From: DASYTH01 sp035762905
Lineage (GTDB): Bacteria; Actinomycetota; Actinomycetes; Mycobacteriales; Pseudonocardiaceae
Length of the DNA stretch: 64,000 bases
Reading direction: 5' to 3'
Assembly: GCF_035762905.1 (NCBI RefSeq)
Contig: NZ_DASUCC010000135.1
Location: 36,430 to 100,429 of the forward strand
This document shows, piece by piece, positions 24,888 through 33,541 of the stretch (position 1 is the stretch's first letter; each line of letters opens with the position of its first letter). Both the position numbers and the translations under genes were made by a program. The notes below the pieces were generated by a model that did no database searches, was not told the DNA's origin, and saw only the letters and a program-made list of their open reading frames with translations.

Positions 24888-24903
24888 CCGAAAGCTTTTT
24901 CGG
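24888..24903. promoter_or_regulatory. CCGAAA box 3
   Basis: CCGAAAGCTTTTTCGG, a near copy of boxes 1 and 2, centred 45 bases after box 2 and about 57 bases before the proposed -35 element. Confidence 0.65.
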
Positions 24904-24959
24904 CAGCAGTCGAGGAAATCGCGGCGGTGGTACGGGTTGCTCGACTTCGGGCGTGAGTG

Positions 24960-24988
24960 TTGACCGTGACGACTCGTGTCGTTACCGT
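24960..24988 (+). promoter_or_regulatory. Candidate promoter of the glycosidase operon
   Basis: TTGACC (24960-24965), 17-base spacer, TACCGT (24983-24988): a fair match to the main actinobacterial sigma factor (TTGACn / TAnnnT). Transcription would start near 24995, just before the inverted repeat and the CebR-type box. Confidence 0.5.
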
Positions 24989-25015
24989 CATCGGTACATC
25001 CGAATTATCAAACAC

Positions 25016-25033
25016 TGTTCGAAATATCGAACA
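25016..25033. promoter_or_regulatory. 7-bp inverted repeat, possible operator
   Basis: TGTTCGA (25016-25022), AATA, TCGAACA (25027-25033). Perfect arms in a locally AT-rich stretch, ending 4 bases before the CebR-type palindrome. Position just after the proposed transcription start suits a repressor. Confidence 0.5.
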
Positions 25034-25037
25034 TGTC

Positions 25038-25051
25038 TGGGAGCGCTCCCA
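25038..25051. promoter_or_regulatory. CebR-type operator
   Basis: TGGGAGCGCTCCCA, a perfect 14-bp palindrome identical to the known Streptomyces CebR site that represses cellulose-utilisation genes until cellobiose is present. It lies 286 bases before the GH62 start and about 40-55 bases after the proposed transcription start. Confidence 0.8.
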
Positions 25052-25336
25052 GGAACGGTGACCCCGATGTCGGGGTTCGCGGTGCCTGGTCGTCACATGC
25101 GGAGTTGGGATGGCAGCAGCAAGGTCGTCCGACCTGACCTGATTGTCCTGAGCGGACAGTGCGGTTGGGGTGGCTGGCGCGGGACTTGCCCTGCCAAGCA
25201 CCGAACGCAGTGTCGCGACCCGCGCAATCAGGGCGCCGGCGTCCCCCGGGTGCGGCGGCGGTCCAGTGGGAGCACTTCGACCGGATCGGGCTGACCGGCA
25301 CGACCACGGGCAACCTCGACGAGGAGGAGGATCTCC

Positions 25337-26875
25337 ATGAGTGGGACGAGCAGGGTTTCGTGGGGCTTGCCGCGACGTGGTCCGCGGTCGGTGGTGCTGA
25401 CCGTGGTGGCGGCGCTGCTGGCGGGCTTGCTGCTGGTGGTGGTTGCGCCGGCGACGGCGCGGGCGGCGACGGTTGATCCGGCCGCGTGGTACGTGTTGAT
25501 CAATCGCAACAGTGGCAAGGCACTTGACGTTTCCGGCGTGTCGACCACCGACGGCGCGGCGCTGCATCAGTGGGCCCGGCACGACGGCACCAACCAGCAG
25601 TGGCAGTTCGTTGACTCGGGCGGCGGTTTCTACCGGTTGCGGGCGCGGCATTCCGGCAAGGTGCTGGATGTGTTCAACTTCTCCACCGCCGACGGGGCCC
25701 AGATCGTGCAGTGGAGCGACCTGAACGGAACGAATCAGCAGTTCCGGCTGGCCGACTCGCCGGACGGCTACGTGCGGTTGATCAACCGCAACAGCAACAA
25801 GGCCGCCGCGGTCCAGGGTGGTTCCGCCGCGGACGGGGCCAGGGTCGTCCAGATCTCGGACTCGGGCGCGACCAGTCAGCAGTGGCAGCTGGTCCGCCTC
25901 GGTGACACCCCCGGCGGGTCGTTGCCGTCGACGTTCCGGTGGTCGTCCAGTGGTGTACTGGCCGGGCCAAGGCCCGACGCCGCACACTCCCAGGCGTTGG
26001 CGATCAAGGACTTCTCGGTGACGCGGCACAACAACCAGTGGCTCATCTACGCCACCACGGCCAGCCCGTCCGGCTGGGGCCTTGTGCAGTTCGCTTTCAA
26101 CGACTGGCCCCAGGCGGCGGCCGCGCAGCACACGTACCTGGACACCTCGGGGATCGGACCCGGCTACCGGGCGGCGCCGCAGTTGTTCTTCTTCGCGCCG
26201 CAGAACCTGTGGTACCTGGTCTACCAGACCGGCCCGCCCACGTTCTCCACGAGCACCAACCCGGCCGACCCACGGTCGTGGTCGGCGCCGCGGACGTTCA
26301 TCGCCCAGGAGCCGCCGATCGTCACGCAGAACAAGGGGCCGGGACAGTGGATCGACTTCTGGGTCATCTGTGACGGCGCCACCTGTTTCCTGTTCTTCTC
26401 CGACGACAACGGCCACATCTACCGGGCGCAGACCAGCCAGGGCAGCTTCCCCAACGGGTTCGGCAACACCCAGATCGTGCTGTCGGACAGCCGGTTCGCC
26501 CTGTTCGAGGCGACCAATGTGTACAAGGTCGCCGGCAGCAACCAGTACCTGCTGCTGCAGGAGGCGATCGGCTCGGACGGGCGGCGCTGGTTCCGGTCCT
26601 ACACCTCCACCAGCCTCACCGGCAGCTGGGCGCCGCTGGCCAACACCGAATCCAACCCGTTCGCCCGGTCCAACAACGTCACCTTCCCGGGTGGGCAGTG
26701 GACCCGCGACATCAGCCACGGTGACCTGATCCGGGCCAACAACGACCAGACCCAGACCATCAACCCGTGCCGGCTGCAGTACGTGTACCAGGGCATGGAC
26801 CCGGGCGCCAGCGGCGAGTACATCCGGCTGCCCTGGCGCATGGGCCTGCTCACCCAGACCAACTCGACCTGCTGA
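25337..26875 (+). CDS. GH62 alpha-L-arabinofuranosidase with N-terminal ricin-type CBM13
   Basis: 512 residues. A Sec signal (residues ~1-44) has a long basic start and a hydrophobic core ending ATARAA. Residues ~48-185 are a ricin B-type beta-trefoil (CBM13) with three QxW-like repeats (NQQWQF, NQQFRL, SQQWQL). The GH62 domain follows: ALAIKDFSV with the general base Asp, PQLFFFAPQNLWYLVYQ, the WIDFWVI Asp, LFSDDNGHIYRA-like FFSDDNGHIYRA, ALFEATNVYKV with the acid Glu, then WTRDISHGDLIR. GH62 enzymes remove arabinose side chains from arabinoxylan and are secreted. First gene of the operon; the GH43 gene starts 10 bases after its stop. Confidence 0.95.
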   Translation: MSGTSRVSWGLPRRGPRSVVLTVVAALLAGLLLVVVAPATARAATVDPAAWYVLINRNSGKALDVSGVSTTDGAALHQWARHDGTNQQWQFVDSGGGFYRLRARHSGKVLDVFNFSTADGAQIVQWSDLNGTNQQFRLADSPDGYVRLINRNSNKAAAVQGGSAADGARVVQISDSGATSQQWQLVRLGDTPGGSLPSTFRWSSSGVLAGPRPDAAHSQALAIKDFSVTRHNNQWLIYATTASPSGWGLVQFAFNDWPQAAAAQHTYLDTSGIGPGYRAAPQLFFFAPQNLWYLVYQTGPPTFSTSTNPADPRSWSAPRTFIAQEPPIVTQNKGPGQWIDFWVICDGATCFLFFSDDNGHIYRAQTSQGSFPNGFGNTQIVLSDSRFALFEATNVYKVAGSNQYLLLQEAIGSDGRRWFRSYTSTSLTGSWAPLANTESNPFARSNNVTFPGGQWTRDISHGDLIRANNDQTQTINPCRLQYVYQGMDPGASGEYIRLPWRMGLLTQTNSTC

Positions 26876-26885
26876 GAGGGAAACC

Positions 26886-28931
26886 ATGCGCAGGCACGCC
26901 CCACGGTGGGCCCACGCGCTGGCCGCCGTCGCACTGGCCGCGAGTTGTCTTGCCGGGACCGGCGTTCCCGGTGCCGCACTGCCCCGCGGTGCGGCACCGG
27001 TGACGCCACCTGGCGATGCTGTCTCGGTCGCCGCGACGCCGATCACGAATCCGGTGTTGTGGGAGGACCTGGCCGACATCGACATCTTCCGGGTGGACAA
27101 CACCTTCTACTACTCGGCCTCGACCATGCACTACTCGCCGGGGGCGCCGATCCTGCGTTCCTATGATCTGGTGAACTGGGAGTTCGCCGGCCACTCGGTG
27201 CCACGGCTGGACTTCGGGGCCAAGTACGACTTCAACGGCGGGCGCGGCTACGTGCGGGGGATCTGGGCGTCGTTCCTCAACTTCCGCCGCAGCAACAACA
27301 CCTTCTACTGGGGTGGTTGTGTCGACTTCGCCCAGACGCACATCTACACCGCCACCTCGGTCGAGGGGCCCTGGCAGAAGCGCTCGACCATCCCCAACTG
27401 TTACTACGACGCCGGCTTGCTGATCGACGACAACGACACCATGTACGTCGCCTACGGCAACACGACGATCAGTGTGGCGCAGCTGTCAGCCGACGGGCTC
27501 AGCCAAGTTCGGACGCAGCAGGTGTTCCAGACACCGTCGAGCATCGGAACCCTGGAAGGTGCCCGGTTCTACAAGCGCAACGGGGCCTACTACATCTTCC
27601 TGACCCGTCCGGCCAACGGCCAGTACATCCTGAAGTCGACCAGCGGCCCGTTCGGCCCCTACACGGTTCGCCAGCTCCTGCTGGATCTGCCAGGTCCGAT
27701 TCCGGGAGGTGGGGTACCGCATCAGGGTGGGCTGGTCCAGACGCAGAACGGCGACTGGTACTACCTGGCCTTCGTCGACGCCTTCCCCGGCGGCCGGGTG
27801 CCGGTGCTGGCCCCGATCACCTGGACCGCCGACGGCTGGCCGATCCTGCAGACCGTCAACGGCGCCTGGGGCACCAGCTACCCCGCACCCAACCTGCCAC
27901 CCCCGCCCCGCACGGTGAAACCACCGACCGGCACCGACACCTTCACCGGCACCGCGCTCGGCCCGGAGTGGGAGTGGAACCACAACCCGGACAACACCCG
28001 GTGGTCGGTCGGAAGTGGACTGCGGCTGCAGACCGCGACCGTGACCAACGATCTGTACTCCGCCCGAAACACCCTCTCCCACCGGATCCTGGGACCGATG
28101 TCCACCGCGACGATCCCGCTCGACTACGGGAGTATGCGCGACGGCGACCGGGCCGGGCTTGCCCTGCTGCGCGACTCCTCCGCGTGGATCGGCGTCAAAC
28201 GCGACGGCGGCACCAACCGGGTGGTGATGGTCAACGGCCTGACCATGGACAGCAACTGGAACACCACCGGTTTCGGCACCGAGCAGGCCGGCGCCACCAT
28301 CTCCGGTGGCCGCATCTGGTTACGCGTCAACGCCGACATCCGCCCCGGCACCGGCCGCCAGGGCCGCTTCTCCTACAGCACCGACGGTGTCAACTTCACC
28401 CCGCTCGGCCCCGGATTCGTCATGGGCAACGACTGGCGCTTCTTCATGGGCTACCGGTACGCCATCTTCAACTACGCCACCCAAGCCCTCGGCGGTGCGG
28501 TCACCGTGCCCCAGTTCACCCTCGCCGGCCCGAACCCCGCCCCACCGTCGCGGGTGGTCAGCCTGCGGGCGCAGGCCAATGGCCGGTACGTCACCGCGGA
28601 GAACGCCGGCGCCAGCCCACTGATCGCCAACCGCACCACCATCGGCCTGTGGGAGCAGTTCGATCTGATCAACAATGCCAACGGCAGCGTCAGCTTCCGG
28701 GCACGCGCCAACAACAACTACGTCTGCGCCGACAATGCCGGCGCCAGCGCGTTGATCGCCAACCGCACCGCCATCGGCCCGTGGGAAGAGTTCGATCTGA
28801 TCAACAATGCCAACGGCAGCGTCAGCCTCCGCGCACGCGCCAACAACAACATCGTCACCGCCGACGCCAACCCACTGATCGCCAACCGCACCACCATCGG
28901 TGCCTCGGAACAGTTCGACCTCGTCGGCTGA
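26886..28931 (+). CDS. GH43 arabinan/xylan-acting enzyme with C-terminal fascin-like repeats
   Basis: 681 residues, ATG at 26886 with GAGAGGGA upstream. A signal peptide (~1-34) precedes the five-bladed GH43 domain (~50-345): WEDLADIDIFRV with the base Asp, CYYDAGLLIDDND with the second Asp, and TLEGARFYKR with the acid Glu. Residues ~360-545 look like the beta-sandwich found at the C-terminus of GH43 xylosidases (DTFTGTALGPEWEWNHNPD). From residue 558 there are three tandem 36-44 residue fascin-like beta-trefoil units (LIANRTTIGLWEQFDLI and variants), probably carbohydrate-binding. Likely a secreted beta-xylosidase or exo-arabinanase. Confidence 0.93.
   Translation: MRRHAPRWAHALAAVALAASCLAGTGVPGAALPRGAAPVTPPGDAVSVAATPITNPVLWEDLADIDIFRVDNTFYYSASTMHYSPGAPILRSYDLVNWEFAGHSVPRLDFGAKYDFNGGRGYVRGIWASFLNFRRSNNTFYWGGCVDFAQTHIYTATSVEGPWQKRSTIPNCYYDAGLLIDDNDTMYVAYGNTTISVAQLSADGLSQVRTQQVFQTPSSIGTLEGARFYKRNGAYYIFLTRPANGQYILKSTSGPFGPYTVRQLLLDLPGPIPGGGVPHQGGLVQTQNGDWYYLAFVDAFPGGRVPVLAPITWTADGWPILQTVNGAWGTSYPAPNLPPPPRTVKPPTGTDTFTGTALGPEWEWNHNPDNTRWSVGSGLRLQTATVTNDLYSARNTLSHRILGPMSTATIPLDYGSMRDGDRAGLALLRDSSAWIGVKRDGGTNRVVMVNGLTMDSNWNTTGFGTEQAGATISGGRIWLRVNADIRPGTGRQGRFSYSTDGVNFTPLGPGFVMGNDWRFFMGYRYAIFNYATQALGGAVTVPQFTLAGPNPAPPSRVVSLRAQANGRYVTAENAGASPLIANRTTIGLWEQFDLINNANGSVSFRARANNNYVCADNAGASALIANRTAIGPWEEFDLINNANGSVSLRARANNNIVTADANPLIANRTTIGASEQFDLVG
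28557..28928 (+). repeat. Three tandem fascin-like coding repeats
   Basis: Copies at 28557-28688 and 28689-28820 are each 132 bases (44 codons); the third, 28821-28928, is 108 bases. Copies share long identical DNA blocks, for example the segments coding for NNANGSVS and LIANRT, which points to recent duplication or gene conversion. The third copy lacks a few codons in its middle and end. Confidence 0.85.
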
Positions 28932-29004
28932 ACGGCACAGCAGGCAAGCGTCTGCCGTAACTGCCGAGGAAGCCGCGCACCCGCCCGTCCTGAGAGGTAC
29001 CACC

Positions 29005-30651
29005 ATGTCGTCGCCATCGTTCTCGTCGCGCCGCCGCCGGCTGCTCGCCATCGCGGCGGTGCTGATCCTGCCCGGCTTCGTCACCGACCAGCCCGCGGCG
29101 CTGGCGGCGGCCGGCAGCCCCGCGGTCACCCCGCCGTTGGGGTGGAACAGTTGGAACAGTTTCGGCTGCGGTGTCAACGAGACGCAGGTCCGCCAGGCGG
29201 CCGACGCGATGGTCAACTCGGGGATGCGCGACGCCGGCTACCAGTACATCGTGGTCGACGACTGCTGGTTCGATCCGCAGCGCGACGCGGCGGGCAACCT
29301 GCGCGCCCACCCGACGAAGTTTCCCGGTGGCATGCGGGCGCTCGGCGACTACATCCACAGCCGCGGGCTGAAGTTCGGGATCTACCAGGTGCCCACCGAA
29401 CGAACCTGCGCCCAGCGGGTCGGCACGCATCCCGGCTCGACCGGCAGCATGGGCCACGAGGCCCAGGACGCCCGTACCTTCGCCTCCTGGGGCGTGGACT
29501 ACCTCAAGTACGACTGGTGCTCACCCAACGGCACCCGCGACGAGCAGGTCGCCCGGTTCACCCTGATGCGGGACGCCCTTCGGGCGACCGGACGGCCCAT
29601 CGTCTACAGCATCAACCCCAACAGTTTCCACGCCATCACCGGCGACAAGTTCAACTGGGGCGAGATCGCCGACCTGTGGCGTACCACCGAGGACCTGCTC
29701 GACATCTGGCAGAACGGCAACGTCAACAGCTTCCCGATGGGCGTCGGGAACGTCGTCGACATCAACGCCCCGCTCGCCGCGCAGGCCGGTCCCACGCACT
29801 GGAACGACCCGGACATGCTGGTCGTCGGCAGGCCCGGGCTCAGCCTCACCGAGTCCCGGTCCCACTTCGCGCTGTGGGCGCTGATGGCCGCCCCGCTGAT
29901 GGCGGGCAACGACATCCGCACCATGTCCGCCGACATCAGCGCGACCCTGCGCAACCCCCGCCTGCTTGCCGTCAACCAGGACCGGCTCGGCGCCGGGGGT
30001 CGGCGGGTGCGTGACGACGGCGACACCGAGGTGTTCGCCAAGCCCCTTGCCGACGGCTCGGTCGCCGTCGGGCTGTTCAACCGCGGCGGCGGCACCGCCA
30101 CGGTCACCGCCACCGCCGCGCAGGTCGGCCTGTCCGGCGGGTCGTTCACCCTGACCGACTTGTGGACCGGCGCCACGTCGAGCGCCGGCGGGCAGATCAC
30201 CGCGAGCGTGCCCGCGCACGGCGTGGCCGCGTTCCGCGTGGCCGGCGGGGCGCCCACCGCCAGCACCACGTCACGGTTGCGCGGCGCCGGCTCGAACCGG
30301 TGCCTCGACGTCGACAACGCCGCCACCGCCGCCGGTGCCAACGTGCTGATCTGGGACTGCCACACCGCGGCCAACCAGCAGTGGACGACCTGGGCCAACG
30401 GCGAGATTCGCGTCTTCGGCGACAGGTGCCTCGACGCCGTCAACCAGGGCACCGTCAACGGCACCCGCGTGGTGACCTGGGCGTGCAACGGTCAGGACAA
30501 CCAGAGGTGGACCGTCAACGCCGACGGGTCGATCCGCAACGTCCATTCAGGACTGTGCCTGGACGTCAACCAGGCCGGCACCGCGAACGGATCGACCGTG
30601 ATCCTCTGGGCCTGCCACAACCAATCCAACCAGAGGTGGGTCCGCACCTGA
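29005..30651 (+). CDS. GH27 alpha-galactosidase with C-terminal ricin-type CBM13
   Basis: About 548 residues from the ATG at 29005, with GAGAGG upstream in the same spacing as in the GH43 gene. Signal peptide ~1-35. The GH27 barrel starts PPLGWNSWNSFGC and has YIVVDDCWFD, the nucleophile Asp in YLKYDWC and the acid/base Asp in HWNDPDMLVVG, then ALMAAPLMAGNDIR and the antiparallel C-terminal domain. Residues ~420-548 are a CBM13 beta-trefoil with QxW motifs (NQQWTT, NQRWTV, NQRWVR). It releases terminal alpha-galactose from galactomannan or related side chains (beta-L-arabinopyranosidase is another activity of this family). 73 bases after GH43; same operon. Confidence 0.95.
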   Translation: MSSPSFSSRRRRLLAIAAVLILPGFVTDQPAALAAAGSPAVTPPLGWNSWNSFGCGVNETQVRQAADAMVNSGMRDAGYQYIVVDDCWFDPQRDAAGNLRAHPTKFPGGMRALGDYIHSRGLKFGIYQVPTERTCAQRVGTHPGSTGSMGHEAQDARTFASWGVDYLKYDWCSPNGTRDEQVARFTLMRDALRATGRPIVYSINPNSFHAITGDKFNWGEIADLWRTTEDLLDIWQNGNVNSFPMGVGNVVDINAPLAAQAGPTHWNDPDMLVVGRPGLSLTESRSHFALWALMAAPLMAGNDIRTMSADISATLRNPRLLAVNQDRLGAGGRRVRDDGDTEVFAKPLADGSVAVGLFNRGGGTATVTATAAQVGLSGGSFTLTDLWTGATSSAGGQITASVPAHGVAAFRVAGGAPTASTTSRLRGAGSNRCLDVDNAATAAGANVLIWDCHTAANQQWTTWANGEIRVFGDRCLDAVNQGTVNGTRVVTWACNGQDNQRWTVNADGSIRNVHSGLCLDVNQAGTANGSTVILWACHNQSNQRWVRT

Positions 30652-30708
30652 CACCGGCCGCACCGGACTGGTGGCAATGCAATGCGTAGTCGACGCTCGA
30701 GGAGCGGC

Positions 30709-31986
30709 ATGATGTTGATGCAGAGGACTTTCATCGGGCCGGTCGTGGTCGCGGCCATGCTCGTCCTGACCATGGGCGGCTCGGCGCAGGACAGTGTTCC
30801 CGGGAAAACCGCATCGCCCACGGATGTCGGCACCATGGCGGCGTCCGCAGGGTGCGGCCGGACACCGACGCTGAACAGCGGTACGCATACGATTCAGAGC
30901 AGTGGCCGGAACCGCACCTTCATCCTGCGGATTCCCGACAACTACGACAACAACCGGCCTTACCGGTTGGTCTTCGGATTCCACTGGCTGAACGGCACCG
31001 CCACCGATGTCGCCACGGGGCAGACCGTGCAACGGGATGTGTGGGCCTACTACGGACTGCTGCGACTGTCGAACAACAGCACCATCTTCGTTGCCCCCCA
31101 GGGCCTCAACAACGGCTGGGGCAATGCCGGTGGGGAAGATGTGACGTTCGTCGACGACATGCTCAGGCGGATCGAGGCGGATCTGTGTGTCGATACCGAG
31201 CAGCGTTTCGCCACGGGTTGGAGCTTCGGCGGCGCCATGTCGTACGCCCTCGCATGTGCCCGGCCGACCGTTTTCCGTGCGGTGGCGGTCCTTTCCGGCG
31301 CGCGGCTCAGCGGATGCAGCGGCGGCACCGCGCCCGTGCCCTACCTCGGGGTGCACGGCATCCGGGACTCGGTGCTCAACATCTCGTCGGGACGGTCGCT
31401 GCGTGACACGTTTGTCCGGAACAACGGCTGCACCGCCCAGACCCCGCGCGAACCGAGCCAGGGCAGCCTGACGCACATCGTGACCGCCTACACCTGCCGC
31501 GCCGGGTTTCCGGTGGTATGGGCGGCGTTCGACGAAGATCACAACCCGGCTCCCGCGGACGGGGTGCCCGGTATCAACGGCTCCCAGACCTGGGTCCCGG
31601 CGGAGACGTGGCGGTTCTTCACGCAGTTCCAGGCCACCCCACCGCCGCCGCCACCGCCGCCGGGGAACGGAACCTGCCGGGTCGCGGACACCGTCGACGC
31701 CTGGAACACCGGCCTGACCTCGAACATCACCATCACCAACACCGGCAGCACCGCGATCAGCGGCTGGTCGCTGGTCTTCACGCTGCCCGGTGGGCAGGCC
31801 ATCACCTCCGGCTGGAACGCCGGCTACGCGCCCGCGTCCGGCCAGGTGACGGCCAGGAACGTCGCCCACAACGCCGACATCGCCCCCGGCGCGTCGGTCA
31901 GCATCGGCTTCCAGGCCACCCACACCGGCAACACCGCCGAGCCGACCTCGTTCACCCTCAACGGCGCGGCCTGTGCCATCGCCTGA
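30709..31986 (+). CDS. Secreted CE1-like (feruloyl) esterase with CBM2
   Basis: About 425 residues from the ATG at 30709, chosen for GAGGAG nine bases upstream; an in-frame ATG at 30682 is the alternative. Signal peptide, then a CE1/LpqC-like esterase (~40-310): YRLVFGFHWLNG, APQGLNNGWGN, nucleophile in GWSFGGAMSYALAC, and a His in DEDHNPAPADG. A polyproline linker (~315-325) leads to a CBM2 domain with paired Cys (CRVADTVDAWNTG to AACA), which binds cellulose or xylan. Feruloyl esterases cut ferulate from arabinose side chains, which fits the GH62/GH43 neighbours. Last gene of the operon. Confidence 0.9.
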   Translation: MMLMQRTFIGPVVVAAMLVLTMGGSAQDSVPGKTASPTDVGTMAASAGCGRTPTLNSGTHTIQSSGRNRTFILRIPDNYDNNRPYRLVFGFHWLNGTATDVATGQTVQRDVWAYYGLLRLSNNSTIFVAPQGLNNGWGNAGGEDVTFVDDMLRRIEADLCVDTEQRFATGWSFGGAMSYALACARPTVFRAVAVLSGARLSGCSGGTAPVPYLGVHGIRDSVLNISSGRSLRDTFVRNNGCTAQTPREPSQGSLTHIVTAYTCRAGFPVVWAAFDEDHNPAPADGVPGINGSQTWVPAETWRFFTQFQATPPPPPPPPGNGTCRVADTVDAWNTGLTSNITITNTGSTAISGWSLVFTLPGGQAITSGWNAGYAPASGQVTARNVAHNADIAPGASVSIGFQATHTGNTAEPTSFTLNGAACAIA

Positions 31987-32014
31987 GCGACAACGCGCAA
32001 CCACCGGCGCCTTC

Positions 32015-32026
32015 GTCGGGCCCGAC
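32015..32026. promoter_or_regulatory. Palindrome A, candidate PucR site before the salvage operon
   Basis: GTCGGGCCCGAC, a perfect 12-bp palindrome, 70 bases before the first gene of the operon and followed by cAAGAT. The same arms and the same flank (gAAGAT) recur at 45373-45384 before the pucR gene. Confidence 0.55.
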
Positions 32027-32096
32027 CAAGATGGGGCCGGCACGTTGTCGCCGGCGATGAACACAGCGGGCCGCGTCGTTCCTAGCGTCGTCAGGT

Positions 32097-33515
32097 ATGA
32101 GTGAGCCTGCGAGCGAACCATCGGCCGTGCGCGGTCTTCATGATGTCCGGGCCTGGCTCGACGAGCGGCTGCCGACGCTGCTCCGGGAGTACGGCGTGCC
32201 GGGTGCGGCGTGGGCGGTGCTGTACGGCGGCGAGGTGGTCGACGGGGCCGGCGGGCTGCTCAGCACGGCGACCCGGGTCGAGGCGACCGTGGACTCGGTC
32301 TTCCAGATCGGGTCGGTCACCAAGCTCTGGACCAGCACGCTGGTGATGCAACTGGTCGACGAGGGCGAGGTGGAGCTCGAGGCGCCGGTCCGGACCTACC
32401 TGCCGGAGTTCCGCGTCGCCGACGAGGCGGCCGCCGGGCGGATCACCGTGCGGCAGTTGCTCAACCACACCGCCGGGTTCGAGGGCGACATCTTCACCGA
32501 CACCGGGATGGGCGACGACTGCCTCGAGAAGTACGTCGCGAACCTGCACGGGGTACCTCAACTGTTCCCGCCCGGCGAGCAGTTCTCGTACAACAACGCC
32601 GGCTACTGCGTGCTTGGCCGGCTGGTCGAGGTGCTGCGCGGGCGGCCGTACGACGAGTGCCTGCGCGAGCACCTCATCGGACCGCTGGGGCTCACCCACA
32701 CCGCGCCCGGTCCCTACGAGGCGATCATGTTCCGGGCCGCGGTCGGTCACGTCCAGCCGGAGCCGGACGCGGGCTACGTCCCGGCCCCGGTGTGGGCACT
32801 GGCGCGGTCCAACGCCCCGGCCGGCTCGACGCTCGCGATGCGCCCCCGCGACCTGGTCGCCTTCGCCCGGATGCACCTCGAGGACGGCCGCGCGGCCGAC
32901 GGCACCCAGGTGCTGGCGCCGGGAACCGCCGCCCGGATGCAGACCCGGGAGGTCGACCTGCCGGCGCTCGGCCTCATGGGGACGTCGTGGGGGCTCGGCT
33001 TCGAGCGGTTCGACACGCCGGCCGGCACGATCACCGGTCACGACGGCAACACCATCGGGCAGAGCGCCTTCCTGCGGATGGTGCCCGACGCCGGGCTGGC
33101 CGTCGCGCTGGTGGCCAACGGCGGTGACGCGGTCTCGCTCTACCGGGACGTCGCCGGCCACGTGCTGGGTGAGCTCACCGGCGTTGCCTTGCCCCCGCTT
33201 CCGGTGCCGCCCCCGGACCCCCGCCGGATCGACGCCGAGCGGTACGTCGGCACCTACTCGGCCGAGGTGTTCGACCTCACCGTCAGCCAGGACGACGACG
33301 GACGGATCTGGGTCGAGCAGGTTCCCAAGGGAGTCTTCGCCGAGCTGGGCGGGCAGGTCGAGCGGATCGAGCTGGTCCACTACCGGGACGACTTGTTGAT
33401 CCCGCTCAAGGCCGATCGCGGCATGTACATGCCGCGCGCGTTCGTCGGCGACGACGGCACCGGCCACGCGCTCTATCTGCACCTCGGCCGCGCCGTCCGC
33501 CGCGCGAACGCCTGA
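32097..33515 (+). CDS. S12 serine hydrolase (beta-lactamase/D-aminopeptidase fold)
   Basis: 472 residues, ATG at 32097, no signal peptide, so probably cytoplasmic. The penicillin-recognising fold is shown by VFQIGSVTKLW (SxxK nucleophile), the YNN motif in FSYNNAGYCVLG and GHDGNTIGQSAF in place of the KTG loop. The last ~100 residues form a lipocalin-like extension (RYVGTYSAEVFDLTV). Soluble members include D-aminopeptidases and D-Ala-containing peptide hydrolases. It is about 470 residues long and clearly paralogous to the C-terminal half of the fusion protein at 38923-42222. First gene of the peptide-salvage operon. Confidence 0.9.
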   Translation: MSEPASEPSAVRGLHDVRAWLDERLPTLLREYGVPGAAWAVLYGGEVVDGAGGLLSTATRVEATVDSVFQIGSVTKLWTSTLVMQLVDEGEVELEAPVRTYLPEFRVADEAAAGRITVRQLLNHTAGFEGDIFTDTGMGDDCLEKYVANLHGVPQLFPPGEQFSYNNAGYCVLGRLVEVLRGRPYDECLREHLIGPLGLTHTAPGPYEAIMFRAAVGHVQPEPDAGYVPAPVWALARSNAPAGSTLAMRPRDLVAFARMHLEDGRAADGTQVLAPGTAARMQTREVDLPALGLMGTSWGLGFERFDTPAGTITGHDGNTIGQSAFLRMVPDAGLAVALVANGGDAVSLYRDVAGHVLGELTGVALPPLPVPPPDPRRIDAERYVGTYSAEVFDLTVSQDDDGRIWVEQVPKGVFAELGGQVERIELVHYRDDLLIPLKADRGMYMPRAFVGDDGTGHALYLHLGRAVRRANA

Positions 33516-33541
33516 CCCTCCCACCGGAACGGAAAACCGCG

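Larger units (their letters stand above)
24739..25336. promoter_or_regulatory. Control region of the glycosidase operon
   Basis: A 598-base region with no supported gene, in front of the GH62 gene. It contains three 16-bp CCGAAA-type boxes, a likely promoter, a 7-bp inverted repeat and a CebR-type palindrome, each listed separately. From the proposed start near 24995 the leader would be about 340 bases. Confidence 0.75.
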
